This document shows positions 1 to 11,164 of a DNA stretch of 64,000 nucleotides, in pieces. Positions within the stretch are counted from its first letter, which is position 1, and every line of letters starts with the position of its first letter. The translations under genes and the position numbers were made by a program. Under the pieces are notes generated by a model. It saw nothing but the letters and a program-made list of their open reading frames with translations. It did not search any database and was not told where the DNA came from. Source of the DNA: Apium graveolens (lineage: Eukaryota > Streptophyta > Magnoliopsida > Apiales > Apiaceae); contig NC_133656.1 of the NCBI RefSeq assembly GCF_009905375.1, positions 229,179,739 through 229,243,738 of the forward strand, given 5' to 3'.

Positions 1-2
1 GG

Positions 3-1463
3 ATGCAACAGCTGTTTGGCTCAATACAAGATAAATCAATATCTGTGAAACATAGCACAAAGGTTGAACCAATCAACATGGAGCACAAGCCAGAAAGGAG
101 AAATAAGGTTGGAGAGACTTCTTTCAAGAATCTAAAACCTATGGTTCTCAAGCCCAACACCAGATCCAACAAAGACTCCACAAAGAACCCTCTAGACTTT
201 GCTCAGATGAAAGAAGTGGACTTTCTTCTTCCAAAGCCTGATGAAGACAAAGTTTTGGGTACAAGCATCATAAAACATAAGGAGACCATGGATGAGACAG
301 TAAGGAGAAACATGGCTATTATCTTTAGAGAGGGAAAGAGCATATGTGTGATGCAAGGACATCCCAAATTCTCAATAGCTAAGAGGGAAGAAACCAAAAG
401 GTTAAAGAAAGAAGCTGAAAAACTCAAGGCTGACAAAAGAGCACAAGCAAAGCTTGAACAAAAGCTAAAGTAAAGTCTAGTTGAAAATGAGAAAGGAATT
501 GAAGTCAGGGGTGAAGACAAGATTGCAAACTTAGATGAGGTTTTTGGGAGTATATTTGGTGAAAGCATGGAGGAAAAAGAGGAATGGCAGAAGGGAAACA
601 GAAGAAAGGCCAAGGCACATAGAAGGAGTGAAGGCAACACTGAAAAAACTAAATCTCTACCTTCCATACCTGAACCCTTTGTTGCTGATCCCACTATAAA
701 CATCCATGGTGAACCAATCATCCCAAAAGAGGAACCTATTGATTGGGACACCATCAATTTGCCTACCTTTTTAACCACTCTTCCACTACCAAAGAAACAG
801 AAAAGAAAATCCAAATCTACACCTCCCCTAAACTCTAAGAAATTCACTCAAAAATATAAACCTAACCCTAAGCCACCCATTTCTAAAGATGATTATGTTC
901 ACATCAGTGACATAAAAGAAATTTCAGACATTGAACTTTATCTGGATGAGCTGGAGTATGTAAGGGGAATTGCTGCTTACAGACAGCTACCAGAGAGATT
1001 GGTGTTCAGATACAAAGGAGCTGGGGAAAGAACATGGCCTCTCTACAGGATTCTGAATGAAGGCTACTCTACCTTGATCAGAGTCTTTTCAGCCATACAA
1101 AAGGATTCTGGCTTTACCAGGACTGCCAAGACTGAAATTCTTAACAAGATTGCCAACATAAGGAAAACTTGGAGGGAGCCCAATGCTTTGCCCAGAACCT
1201 TACTCATTCAAGAAAGGGGAACTACAATTCACAAATCACCTCATTGGTTGATGGAATTCAGAGATGATAAAGGAGTCAGAAGATTTTTCAGACTTGAAGA
1301 CCAACTCAAGATTGCCAGCAATGAAACTCTCAAAGAAATGCAATCTAAGTTGGATATCAGTGATGAAGATGAAGCTGAATTCTTCAGACAACTCCAACTC
1401 CAAATTGAGGAAAATGACAAAGGGCTAGGAAAGAAAACCAGGGATCAAAGAAGAAAAAAATGA
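3..1463 (+). pseudogene. Accessory reading frame of an LTR retrotransposon, one internal stop
   Basis: One reading frame runs from the left edge to the stop ending at 1463 and is broken only by TAA at 471-473. Both sides are in the same frame, and the sequence between 474 and the next ATG at 567 is open, so this was one protein of at least 486 residues. The first part is lysine-rich and probably coiled coil (KKEAEKLKADKRAQAKLEQK). The C-terminal third looks folded (YRQLPERLVFRYKGAGERTW) and ends in an acidic then basic tail. It lies directly upstream of a polypurine tract and LTR, so it is the 3'-most gene of a retrotransposon, where SIRE-type copia elements carry an extra or envelope-like frame. 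I recognise no catalytic motif and see no signal peptide or membrane segment, so envelope function is not supported. The true start is outside the window. Confidence 0.6.
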
Positions 1464-1638
1464 TTTGCTCAGGCTAGAGGAGCACCCTTGGAAACACTGT
1501 AAATCTTCAATTACCTTCTAGTACATACACTTTTGTAGCACTTTTAAATTTCTACTTAGTTTCAGTTCATATATTTGTTAAGTGTTTTGTTATCATCAAG
1601 TTAACCTTGAATTTATGTCTACAATTCTTATAGACATA

Positions 1639-1651
1639 AATAGGGGGAGAT
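1639..1651 (+). promoter_or_regulatory. Polypurine tract of the left retrotransposon
   Basis: AATAGGGGGAGAT lies immediately before the LTR start TGTTAGG at 1652. This is the usual site of plus-strand priming in plant copia elements and fixes the orientation as plus. Confidence 0.75.
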
Positions 1652-2707
1652 TGTTAGGAATATATGTGCATTAGTTTGATGATATGTTTAACAAAACACT
1701 TAAGTAGAAATCTAGTGTTTGTAGCCTCAACGGATAAGACCATTTTGGCTATCCGTTGATGGTGTAGCTTTACTTAGAAATAAGTCTAGTGTTGTAGCAC
1801 ATTTCAGTCTCTGAATTTGAGATATAATTCTTAAATGTTGAGGAAAATTATAAGTCATGTTAACTACTAAAGGATATGCAGATAGGAAGGCCAATTGTAA
1901 ATATTTCATGCCTTGTAATTTTGTATAAATGAAATGGTATCAACGGATAACTTAAAGACCTTCAACGGATGAGAAATAAAGCTTCAACGGATGTCTCTAA
2001 AGCTTCAACGGATAACATCCTTCAACGGATGAGTGCATCAACGGATAGAGCTTCAACTGCTAACACATCAACGGATAAAGCCATCAACGGATGAAGGCTT
2101 CAACGGATGTTCTGTTAAATAGCAGTTGACAAGTGGTAGTTGTACCTACAAACAGAGGCACATGGGTTGACAGAGACAACTGAGATGTGGTAGCCTATTT
2201 CAGGAACATCAGAAAAAGCAGCCGTTCTACTCTAGTATAAAGAGGCAATAGTCAACAATGCACTGGAGTAAAATGGAGAAGAAACAAGTGGAGAACTTAT
2301 TTTATTATTGTACTTTTATCTTTGTCTTCACTTGTAAACTTGGTGTTATATAAACCAAGTAACATCTAGTAATTAGAAGTGAATTTTTCCAGAGCTGTTT
2401 AGAAAAATCTTGAGAAAAATTATCTAGTTTGTACTAGGATGCAGCTGTGATCAACTTCTTGAATCACAGATTTTCTGAAATACCATCTCTGGTGGAACAA
2501 CAAATCCACCAGAAAAGTTTTTAAGGTCTGTTGTGTTCTATACTTTTGTGCTTGAATATATATCTGTCTGTATTAGCTTAAAGCAATTCACATACTTGTT
2601 TATCTTAAACATACAGCCTTTGAAACTGCTCAAAACTTGAAAAAGTTTTGAGATTTACATTCAACCCCCCTTCTGTAAATCTCATTGTTAGTTCACTAGG
2701 AATAACA
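1652..2707 (+). repeat. 3' LTR of the left retrotransposon
   Basis: It starts TGTTAGGAATA just after the polypurine tract and ends AGGAATAACA, giving TG...CA ends with 5-bp inverted termini TGTTA/TAACA. It is 1056 bp long. A TATA-like AGTATAAAGAGG near 2234 is a likely LTR promoter. The C-rich end (CAACCCCCCTTCTG near 2662) resembles the ends of the SIRE-like LTRs at 49498 and 54518. The 5' half of the element, its other LTR and its target duplication are outside the window, so the family assignment (copia, SIRE-like) is inferred. Confidence 0.75.
1726..2110 (+). repeat. Irregular array of a TCAACGGATRA motif inside the LTR
   Basis: About ten direct copies of TCAACGGAT followed by A or G occur at irregular spacing of 16-28 bp, mostly between 1939 and 2110, with one inverted copy near 1750. 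They lie in U3 just upstream of the TATA-like box near 2234, as transcription enhancer repeats do in other plant LTRs. A regulatory role is inference. Confidence 0.7.
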
Positions 2708-2889
2708 TATATGTAGAAGTTTCTTTCCGTATTAATCATTTGCAACTAACCATATATGATGTATTATATTTATTGTAGTATATATTTTGTTGAGATTGTT
2801 TGACGAATTGATTAAAAGAAAGGTTGGAAAATGCTACAAATGCGGACTGAGTTAGCTCATGATCAGGGAGAACCATATTTAAAACTCAT

Positions 2890-3666
2890 TTTTTTAAAAG
2901 CATCTACAAGAGATGCGGTGTTACTTATACCAATTTACAGCAACCTGAGCAGCATGTCTTAAGGGATGAAAATAGTTCACAACATTCACGTGATGGAGAG
3001 CGCCTTGAACAGGAGACAAAACTCGAACAATTATAGAGTGATACCGACAGGTTGAGGACTGAAATTATGAATATCTAAAAGGAACAGGAAAATGCAGATA
3101 ATTATTTGTTATCTGTTAAAGAGAGGCTGAGAAGGGCTGAACAGAAGCAACATCAGATGTTCATTAGCATGGCCAAAGCATTTCAAAACCCGTTATTTAG
3201 CGAGATTCTTATGCAGCAGCTCAGACCGAAAGAAGCACTGGAGACTGCTGGAACTTCAAAGAAACAAAAGCTGATTGCTCCACAGTGCAACAAAGGTCCA
3301 GCGGAGGAATCCTATTATCCTGGGAGCAACCAAGCTAAAGATGGCTTTGCAACGATTGATACAGAAATTCAAAAAGCATTTTTTTTCTAATGAAACAAGA
3401 AGTCATGTTGTTCAGGGCCAGAAGGTCAATGAAATGTTGACTACAAAATCTAAATCAATTTCTCCGGATAGTTGTCTGTTGTTGGAAAATCTATTGTTGG
3501 CTGATGATGTTGTTTCCGAGACTGAAGCAACAAAAGAACATGCAAACATTCAATCCAAAATTGTTCTTGAGTTGGAAGAGTTGATCACAAAGACAAGTGC
3601 CAATTAGTACGTATCTATGAAAGAGATGGTTGGGCAAGCTGTCTCAAGCAATCACAGTTCTAATTG
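2890..3666 (+). pseudogene. Class A heat-shock transcription factor fragment (oligomerisation domain)
   Basis: A single frame from about 2899 carries the HR-A/B coiled coil of class A plant Hsfs. It reads through heptads and then VKERLRRAEQKQHQMF and FISMAKAFQNPLF, the typical end of HR-B, followed by a basic KKQK-type stretch like the usual nuclear signal. It is dead: in-frame TAG at 3034-3036 and TAA at 3076-3078, a frame change at the T run near 3379-3388, and a further stop at 3605-3607. The winged-helix DNA-binding domain, which precedes HR-A/B in all Hsfs, is missing. The sequence is then split by the Mutator-like element at 3667 and resumes at 8651. Subclass (A2/A6/A7-like) is a guess from the coiled-coil spacing. 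Confidence 0.6.
3657..3666. repeat. Left target-site duplication of the Mutator-like element
   Basis: GTTCTAATTG, exactly repeated at 8641-8650. Ten bases is within the 8-11 bp range typical of Mutator-like elements. Confidence 0.92.
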
Positions 3667-3804
3667 GGGTTAAGTATCACTTTGGTCACTGAAGTGAGTG
3701 GCATGTATCAAAAGGTTCACTATAGTAATCGGGGTATCAGTTGTACCACTATAGTGGATAGTAATGACAGTCCGTCATAGTTGACCCGTTGACTTGACGG
3801 AAAC
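3667..3804 (+). repeat. Left terminal inverted repeat of the MULE
   Basis: It matches the reverse complement of 8502-8640 over ~138 bp with only about three substitutions plus a one-base length difference in the closing A run. The first bases are GGGTTAAGTATCACTTTGG. It contains short internal palindromes such as CCACTATAGTGG. Confidence 0.93.
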
Positions 3805-3898
3805 AGTGACATGGGCCTCTTACGTGTATTGTAACGGATAGTTGTAGGTTACGTGGCACTCATAACGGCTATATAGTATTGTAATTACAGACTTACAG

Positions 3899-3921
3899 TC
3901 TATATATATATATATATATAT
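3899..3921. repeat. TA microsatellite inside the MULE
   Basis: About eleven TA units just inside the left end, 77 bp before the ATG of the GRF gene. Confidence 0.9.
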
Positions 3922-3997
3922 TAGGGTTCTTGTTTTTTTCCCCAAATTGAGAAAAGAGTTTGTAGAATTCAATTATTTGTACATATAGCATCTCAAC

Positions 3998-4559
3998 ATG
4001 GCGACAATTGAAAGTCCCATAGCCAAAAGTAGTGGTAGTTCTTCTTGCGATTCTGTTAAAAATTTGGAGCACAGAAGTTGTCATTGTGAGACAAGAGCTC
4101 GAATTTATACCTCTTGGTTTTGAATAATCCTGGGAGACGTTTTTTTACGTGTTCCAAACCGAAGGTAAAATTCGTGTTCAATTTATTTTCATCTAGCTAT
4201 GTATGGGTTGATTTTTATTAAGGAAATATTCAAAAAAAATGAACTAATATTCTTCAATATAGGCGTCCGGAGGTTGTGAATTTTTCGAATGGTATGATAC
4301 AGACTTTACTGGAAGAGCCATATCTGTGATTACGGAGTTGAATCATAGAAGAATATTTTTGGAGGAGAAGATGAGACTTGTTGAAGAAGATCTTGGTAAA
4401 AAGACAGAGGAAAAGAGTGCTTTGCAATTTGAGAATAATGATTTGCTTGAGTTAAATGTTGCTGGTCAAGATCAAATGAAGAAGCTGTCAAAAAAGTTAA
4501 AGATATTAATGTTTGTGATTGTTGTATTGTTGGATTTGCTCTTCTGTGAGACTGTTTGA
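3998..4559 (+). pseudogene. GRF-type zinc-finger protein gene carried by the MULE
   Basis: ATG at 3998 opens a short serine-rich leader, then the first zinc ligands (CHCE) and RARIYTSW. After a frame slip near 4121-4126 come NPGRRFFTCSKPK and, across an intron at 4165-4262 (GT...AG), GGCEFFEWYD. This is the order and spacing of a GRF zinc finger. The rest is a predicted coiled coil (about 4326-4500) and a hydrophobic C-terminal segment ending at 4559, the usual layout of small plant GRF proteins. Exon 1 is 167 nt where the zero phase of the intron needs 168, which agrees with a single lost base. It is transcribed toward the transposase gene, with 226 bp between the two reading frames. Its role in transposition, if any, is unknown. 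Confidence 0.7.
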
Positions 4560-4785
4560 ATGTAGTGAATGTAGTGGATGTTATGTAAGGTTTATGGTTG
4601 TTAGATGTAATGAATGTAACTGAGTGTTTTTAACTTGTAATGATAAAGTCTCCTCAGCTGAATTTTACCAAAAAACAGACAGACAAAAGTTGATGATTTA
4701 GAACATTAAACAAAAGTCTAACAAAAGTACCAAAAGTTTCAACAACCATAGCAAATGTTTCGACCACCGGAACTTAACAAAAGTA

Positions 4786-7700
4786 CTACAATGATCCACA
4801 TAGCAAAAGCAAATTAGTTAGAACATAACACAAAAGTCTAAAACATAGAAAGCATAAACATAGTAGCTTATAATCCTCCCCTAGAAAGACAGGTTCATCT
4901 TCAGAATTTTTGAAGTTGAATTTTCCTTTCATCAGCATCCTTGCACTCCTCCTTGGTGGTGCTTCAGATGGTGCAGAAGACTTTGAAGTCTGAGAAGAGG
5001 TTGCTGGTGCTTGAGATGTGGTTACAACACTTGCAGTGGACATCTAACAGCATCTTCATGGCCTCTTGACTGATTTCCCCTCAAGCACATATCTTTACCA
5101 TCTTCACTGTTGTCTAAAACCAAAGGTAGTTTCTTTCTTGGCACTCTGAATGCTAGCTTGTCAACATGTTTCTCAGGTGCTTTTTCTGCAGGTCTAGGCC
5201 TCCTAAACATCAACTTATGTCTCCTTAATTCTTTTCCCCTCTTTTGAGATTCCCCAACAATAATACTAGGCTTCCTTGACACTGAAGTTGATGATTGTTG
5301 TGTTTCTTCAATGACAGGTGCCTCCTTTCTTATAGCTTCATCTCTAACAGGTGGTCCCATGACAGGTTCTTCCCTCAAAGGGGGTTCCATGACTGTCTCT
5401 TCAAAAATTTGGTCTGTTTCTTCCCTCAAAGTTGGTTCCACAACAGGTGGTTGAGATTTACTGGGACATTTGTTCTTTCTATGCCCTTCACTACCACATA
5501 CACTACAATGCATTACCCTCATGTTACTAAATCTTTGGATGCCCCCTACATTTTGACTTGCTTGACTTCTGGAACCCCCTTCCCAAGCTTCTTTCCTCCT
5601 CATTTTTTTAGGCCTCCCTCTGAGCTTCTTGGGAATGTCTGGAGGAAGTACCTCCTCACATGATTGCATTGTCCAGAATTCCTCCCCTTTCATTGCTTGT
5701 ATGGAGAAATTGTAACTAGCAAGATATTTTTCCCTTTTGTAATAATCAGAGACATAATCAATATGATTATGTCTTCTATCATGTATGCTAGCAATTGCAT
5801 GTGCACAAGGAATACCTGTGAGGTCATATACTCTGCAATCACAACACCTCTTGTCCAAAACCACAGTCACTGCCCTGGTCCCCTGTTTGACTTGGTATTT
5901 CTTATCTCCATCCCATGCTGTTGTCCACCCTCTTGACTCAATGACTAGTTTATCCAGTTTTTTTAATAACTGGGCACACCTGGACATCACTATTTCTCAT
6001 ATCATCCCTCTTAACTCGAAGTCTTGTCATTAGCTTGGAATGCAAATCTTGCAGCATAGTAAGAACTGGTTGATACCTGGATAGCATAGTATGACAGTAA
6101 TGTGTTATAATGGATGATAGAAAGTGCATACAAAAATATGAAATTTCTGATAAAGTGTACCTCTCATTAATGATCCAAGCATTAAAGCATTCACTCATAT
6201 TATTGTCAACATTATCAGCTTGTGAATGTGTAGAGAAGAAAGCCTTTGTCCAGACTTTTGGATCCAATTTGCTTACAAATTCATGAGCAGATTTTGAAAG
6301 TCTCTCAATAGACTTCATTGCCCTCATATGTGCCACAGGGTAGGTAGCACATGCTGCAGTCTAGAATAGCCTCTTCAACATATCAGTACTGTGCCTACAC
6401 ACGTAAGATTGTACATTAGTGATTCACCAAATACACAGACATACATACATATACTATTAGAAAAGAAATAGAGAGAAATTTACCTGTTTCTGAAATTACT
6501 GTAAAGATGGCGAACACGGAATCTATGTTCCACTCTTGGCAAAAGCAATTTCAGTGTATTTTCCAAACCCTTCTATTGGTCACTAATGATTGTGATTCCA
6601 TAGCCATTTTCAAGATCAAGGTCATCCTTTAACAATTTTGTGAACCATGTCCAGCTCTTTGTGTTTTCACTTTCCACTATGGCATATGCAATTGGGAACA
6701 TTTGATTGTTCCCATCACGGCCAACAGCTGATAAAAGTTGGCCTCCACAGACTGCTTTGAGGAAACAACCATCTAGCCCTATGACTGGTCTGCATCCTGA
6801 TTTCCATCCTTCCTTGAGTGCATGGTAGCATACATAAAGCCTTCTGAATTTAGGTGGATCTGTTTCATTTAACCTGGTGGTTGAGATCTTCACTGTATTT
6901 CTAGGATTAATTTGCAACAATTCATGTCCAAAGTCCCTTAACCTAGAATATTGTGCTTTCAAAGCATCATGAACTCCTTCTAATGCCATTCTCCTCACTC
7001 TGATTATTTTAATTCTGGAAACATCTATTTCCAAATCCTTTTTTATGGTCTCCGCCATCTCTTTTATCCTCCACTGTGGGTTCTGCCTCACTCTGTCTCC
7101 ATATATCTCACAGAGCTTCTTAACTGAAGCTAATTTGTTAGTGTAGGGTTTAGTACAGAGGTGCCGGGGATTAAGGGTCTTCAAGGTGCAATTCTCAGAA
7201 TCCTTGTCCTTACTACACCACATGTAGAAAGGACATTCAGCCTGACACAACACTTGACACCTGAGTTTATCACTAGTTATAAACTGTATACCTCTCCTAT
7301 GTGTCAGCCCATACTGCCTAACCAAGTCCCTGAACTCTTGAATGTTCACAAATTTCTGTCCAACTTCCCAGTGGAATCCCTCTTCAGAAATGTTATGTGT
7401 GCTTTTAGGTATTTTTTTCCTTTTTTTGGGATTAGGAGGGCCAACATATCCAATCCTACAGTTTTCATCCTCACTACTAGAAGATTCAGACCTAAGAGAA
7501 TCAGAATTAAAATCTGATTCATCACTGTTAATTATTGGAAGTTTAACCGGATTATTCAAGTTCTTCTTAAAGTCCTTTTTCTTAACCCTCATACTTTTCA
7601 GTTCTTCATCTTCATCTTCATCACTATCAAGATATAAACTACCATTATCCGACTCATCGCTATCAGATTCACTTTCAGTTTCAGCATCATATTCAGGATC

Positions 7701-8105
7701 ATCCTCACTAGATCCATTACCCTCATTTTCCAAATTACTCTCAGGTTGTTTGTTATTAAGTTCTGCAGGGGTTGTAGGCATGTCAAGCAGATTATCAAGC
7801 TCAAAATGGTCTACAAACAATGAGATTTTACCATATGGTTTGTGCAAATCTACCATTTCCCTCACAGTATCATCATCATATAATAGACTAACACCATTCC
7901 TAAAACTAGACCCATCAGACTTAAAATAAACTAATATAGAAGGATCGTAATCGTATTTCACGGCAAAATCATCCAAATCACGGAAGGAAAACACATCAGT
8001 ATCAACATTATGGAGGTTTTCTACTTTTCCCCCTATATAGTTAACATTAGGAGGAGAGGTCAAATCTCCATGGTGATGCAGATAAATAGTCACGAAAGAA
8101 GACAT
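4786..8105 (-). pseudogene. MuDR-type transposase gene with two stops and a frameshift
   Basis: Translation most likely starts at ATG 8105-8103 (MSSFVTIYLHHHGD), after a probable leader intron ending TTTTAG. Domains in order are: an N-terminal PB1-like region; a long acidic Ser/Asp/Glu linker; the MuDR DNA-binding region with Cys and His ligands (CQAECPFYMW, LNPRHLC); the MULE catalytic domain with first Asp in GLDGCFL and second in IISDQ; a SWIM zinc finger (CCDCRVYD...GIPCAHAIASI); and a CCHC knuckle (CSVCGSEGHRKNKC). An intron at 6483-6395 keeps frame. Lesions are TAG at 6575-6573 right after the second catalytic Asp, TAG at 6363-6361 where the family has Trp, and a frame change in the 7-base homopolymer at 5958-5964. 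The Pro/Ser-rich tail at 5043-4786 is in another frame, so a further slip or intron near 5030 is likely. Confidence 0.9.
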
Positions 8106-8501
8106 ACTAAAACACAAATCACAACAAAACAAGTATTCCAAATTCAATCAAATAAAACACAAAACATTCATGTAGAATCAAAATGAAATTAAAGTTCAAT
8201 TAAACTTATTCATGTACAATATCATCGAAATGAAATTAGGGTTTCATACCTCACAGTCGTGCTTCGTTTACATCAGTCGACCTTGGATTAAAATTCACCT
8301 CTTCAAGAAATTAGGGTTTTTCGCCCCTTCCCCAATTCGCTACCCACCCGTGTTAAAATGAGGGATTTGACCCGATATTTTATATATCAATATAAATCTA
8401 TTAAACAAATATAATTTCCCGTTTTTTTCAACAAATACAACTTCTGTGTGTCCACGTATGTCCACGTGTGTCCACGTATGCTTCCACGACACAACCGTTA
8501 C

Positions 8502-8640
8502 GTTTTCCGTCAAGTCAACAGGTCAACTATGACGGACTATCATTACTATCCACTATAGTGGTACAACTGATACCCCGATTACTATAGTGAACCTTTTGAT
8601 ACATGCCACTCACTTCAGTGACCAAAGTGATATTTAACCC
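8502..8640 (-). repeat. Right terminal inverted repeat of the MULE
   Basis: It mirrors 3667-3804 and ends CCAAAGTGATATTTAACCC. By analogy with other MULEs it should hold the transposase promoter, since the transposase gene starts ~400 bp inside it. Confidence 0.93.
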
Positions 8641-8650
8641 GTTCTAATTG
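8641..8650. repeat. Right target-site duplication of the MULE
   Basis: GTTCTAATTG, identical to 3657-3666. The Hsf-derived sequence resumes immediately after it. Confidence 0.92.
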
Positions 8651-9617
8651 GTACCATCCACTTCAATTCTTCACATTTAGTAATCAATTAAGTATCTATT
8701 ATTATCATTCCTCAAGAATTGCATAGGTTATACTAAAACATAAGTAAGTTTTTGTGATATATTCATATTTAGAGATGTTTTCTCCCAAGCATGTTGATTG
8801 AGTTATATTTGACCTTTTCCTCGATACCCTGGTCAAACGGGAATGACTAATATTCACTGAGTCTTATTATGCAGGAATGTGAAGAATTAAAAGAGGTGTG
8901 GATAAATCCCAAGGTAGATTGTAATTTTTTTTGTTTTGCATACAGTATGACTTGCATAACAAAATTAACAGTTTTTCAAGAATCTGAACTATATCTTTTT
9001 ATTTATCGGGACACCTAGCAGTTGAATTCTCAGTATCAAGTCAAAATGTAAAATGAGTGGTTTCCGGCATTGAGAGGGGGGAGGGGATTTCTGATGCAAG
9101 CTATGGTCTAATAAATAATGTCATTTACATTCAGCACATTGAGAACTAGGGTGTAAACTGATCCGATGATAGTGTGCTTAGGTGAAGTCACAACTCTGAT
9201 CAACACCCCAGGATTGAAGAGGGGGTTCTATCTTGATGTCATTTCCAGTCCTTTTGCCTTTCTGCTGGTTTCGCTTTTTATATGTAGTTGGAATATTTGG
9301 TAATGTACAAAATGCTCTTAGTAATTTTCTTTTAATTCTCGATTTTGTAACCTTCATCTGAAGGTTCCTTCTGTTCCTTTATTTTAAAGACCGTTCTTTG
9401 TAATTGTCATAATGCTTTCAAATATTATAATTACAAGCATTTGCTCTCCAGGATCATTGATATTTTCAGAATTAGCCTGCATAATTTAATTATATCTATG
9501 TATATTATAGTTCATAGTGTCCAACCAAGTATGCTTGCACCTGTTTGTGGGCTACCATTCACTAAAGTTCTGCTTTTGGTTCCAACTTGGATTTGAGGCC
9601 TATTTTTGCCTCGAAAG
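8651..9617. other. Remainder of the Hsf pseudogene locus
   Basis: If the MULE and one target copy are removed, this sequence continues the Hsf locus. A short exon-like stretch (about 8873-8920, preceded by GCAG and followed by GTAGAT) is present, but I cannot assign it. No reading frame of note and no clear transposon ends are visible. Confidence 0.35.
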
Positions 9618-11164
9618 TGATGGGTTTCGAGCACATAAACGCAACGAAAATAGTAATTAAAAACATAAAAAATCAGAATTTTCGAAACCCACCGCATGAT
9701 CCATGTAAAAAACATATATTTAATTCGTAGATCGGATTGTTTACCTTAAGAAACTCTACCAATTGGTTGACTAATGGAGATCCAAAACTTATTCAATCAC
9801 CACGCATCCCGCTCTCGCGATCTACACTCTACCGGTATCCACACGAATGCTTGAACTCAAGGATTGGATGTGTACTAGCACAAACCCGTTTCTTCTTGCT
9901 CTCTCCTTCTTCTCTCTTGGTGGCTAGGATTTTAGTAAAAGTCTTGCATCCAAAATCAGCCACACAAGAGATTTTATATATATAGTATAATAAGAATTAT
10001 AACTCTTAACTAATTAGGAGTTATTATTAATTCAAAATTTCTATTTGTATAATAATTAAGTCACAATTAATTATTTAACAACTGAATTTTATAATTAATA
10101 TTAGTAAATTCGAATATCAATATTTATCTAATTAATTAAGTCATACTTAATTAATATTATAAATAATTTGAATTACTTTAATATAATATTAATCTAATTT
10201 AAATTAAATAATCCTTCAAGCATTCTTAGTGTGGATGTTATTATTACATTGACAATGAATTTTAAATCTTATTTAAAATCGTAAACAATGAGCGGCATCT
10301 AGTAATACATCATTGTTACCCAAGTAATAATAATTGAATCGGTGATCGATTAAACCTTTCGTGAATAATGTACAATGTAATATAATCCTTTAACCAAATA
10401 TTATAGATTAAACTAGAGGCATGTTATATGTCATCCTCATCATAGTTTAATCTTGGTTTCCTTGATCAATGAGTAGACTATCATATCAAATCAACATTTG
10501 AGCGTTGCCACGCATTTCATAGTCTAGCTCACACAAGAGGCCAATAATATCACTCCTAAAATATGAGGGTTAAATCTCATCTAGATCATTCATATTTCTC
10601 ATACGATTCATAATATACCCAATATCCACTTTTATCATTACCCGGTCAATGATAACTTTTAATGGAATCAATGTATATTAATTTTCGTGTAGAAATATAA
10701 TAACTTCAGGTCTAAGGACCATTACATCATTATCACTGTGAGAATTACTTATGACACAACAGACATGTAGAATCTCACATCGGGTGTGTTCAACACCATG
10801 TACATATACATATGCCCGTGTCTTTGACTATAGTATCACTATATCTATGATCAATGAGATGTGATCACCAGTCAACAAACACACTAGTTTTAATGCATTA
10901 TTATTGTCCCTTAATAATAATACTCGACTAGGGACCTTTAGAAATATTGATACTGTTCTCATAATCTCATTTCTAAGTCACGTACTTAGAGATATAGAAT
11001 TGCATATCATATTCCAAAAATATTTATTAATCTAATATTTATATCGCAATAAATTAAGAATTAATAAATTATAAAGAAAATAATTGATAGAACATAAACA
11101 TTAATAATCCTAATGTCTTAAACTAAAATATCATAGTGCTGTCACTAGGTCACAAACACTAACA
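9618..11164 (-). repeat. Probable solo LTR (minus orientation)
   Basis: Read on the minus strand it starts TGTTAGTGTTTGTGACC at 11164 and ends GCTCGAAACCCATCA at 9618, so it has TG...CA ends. The flanks are GAAAG (9613-9617) and GAAAA (11165-11169), a 4-of-5 match that fits an aged 5-bp target duplication. It is 1547 bp, AT-rich, with no coding frame and no primer-binding site or polypurine tract beside it, as expected of a solo LTR made by LTR-LTR recombination. The family is not identified. Confidence 0.55.

Larger units (their letters stand above)
3667..8640. mobile_element. Mutator-like element (MULE), complete with TIRs and target duplication
   Basis: A 4974-bp element bounded by ~138-bp terminal inverted repeats starting GGGTTAA and by a perfect 10-bp duplication GTTCTAATTG. 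It contains a minus-strand MuDR-type transposase gene (about 8105 to 5022) and a plus-strand GRF zinc-finger gene (3998-4559), each reading inward from one end. Both are damaged, so the copy is non-autonomous now, but the perfect duplication and nearly identical TIRs show that it was inserted as a unit. It sits inside the Hsf pseudogene. Confidence 0.95.

Noticed and set aside
203..847. Long minus-strand frame opposite the retroelement ORF
   Set aside because: It is the antisense shadow of a lysine- and serine-rich coding frame, with no recognisable domain and a Phe/Ser/Leu-rich composition typical of antisense translation.
5295..6033. Plus-strand frames over the transposase C-terminus
   Set aside because: The minus-strand reading has the SWIM and CCHC zinc fingers; the plus-strand frames have no domain support.
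7161..7929. Plus-strand frames over the MULE transposase
   Set aside because: They are Ser-rich shadows of the acidic Asp/Ser/Glu linker of the transposase on the other strand.
9512..9985. Short frames around the left end of the solo LTR
   Set aside because: They span the LTR boundary, which no real element gene would do, and have no domain.
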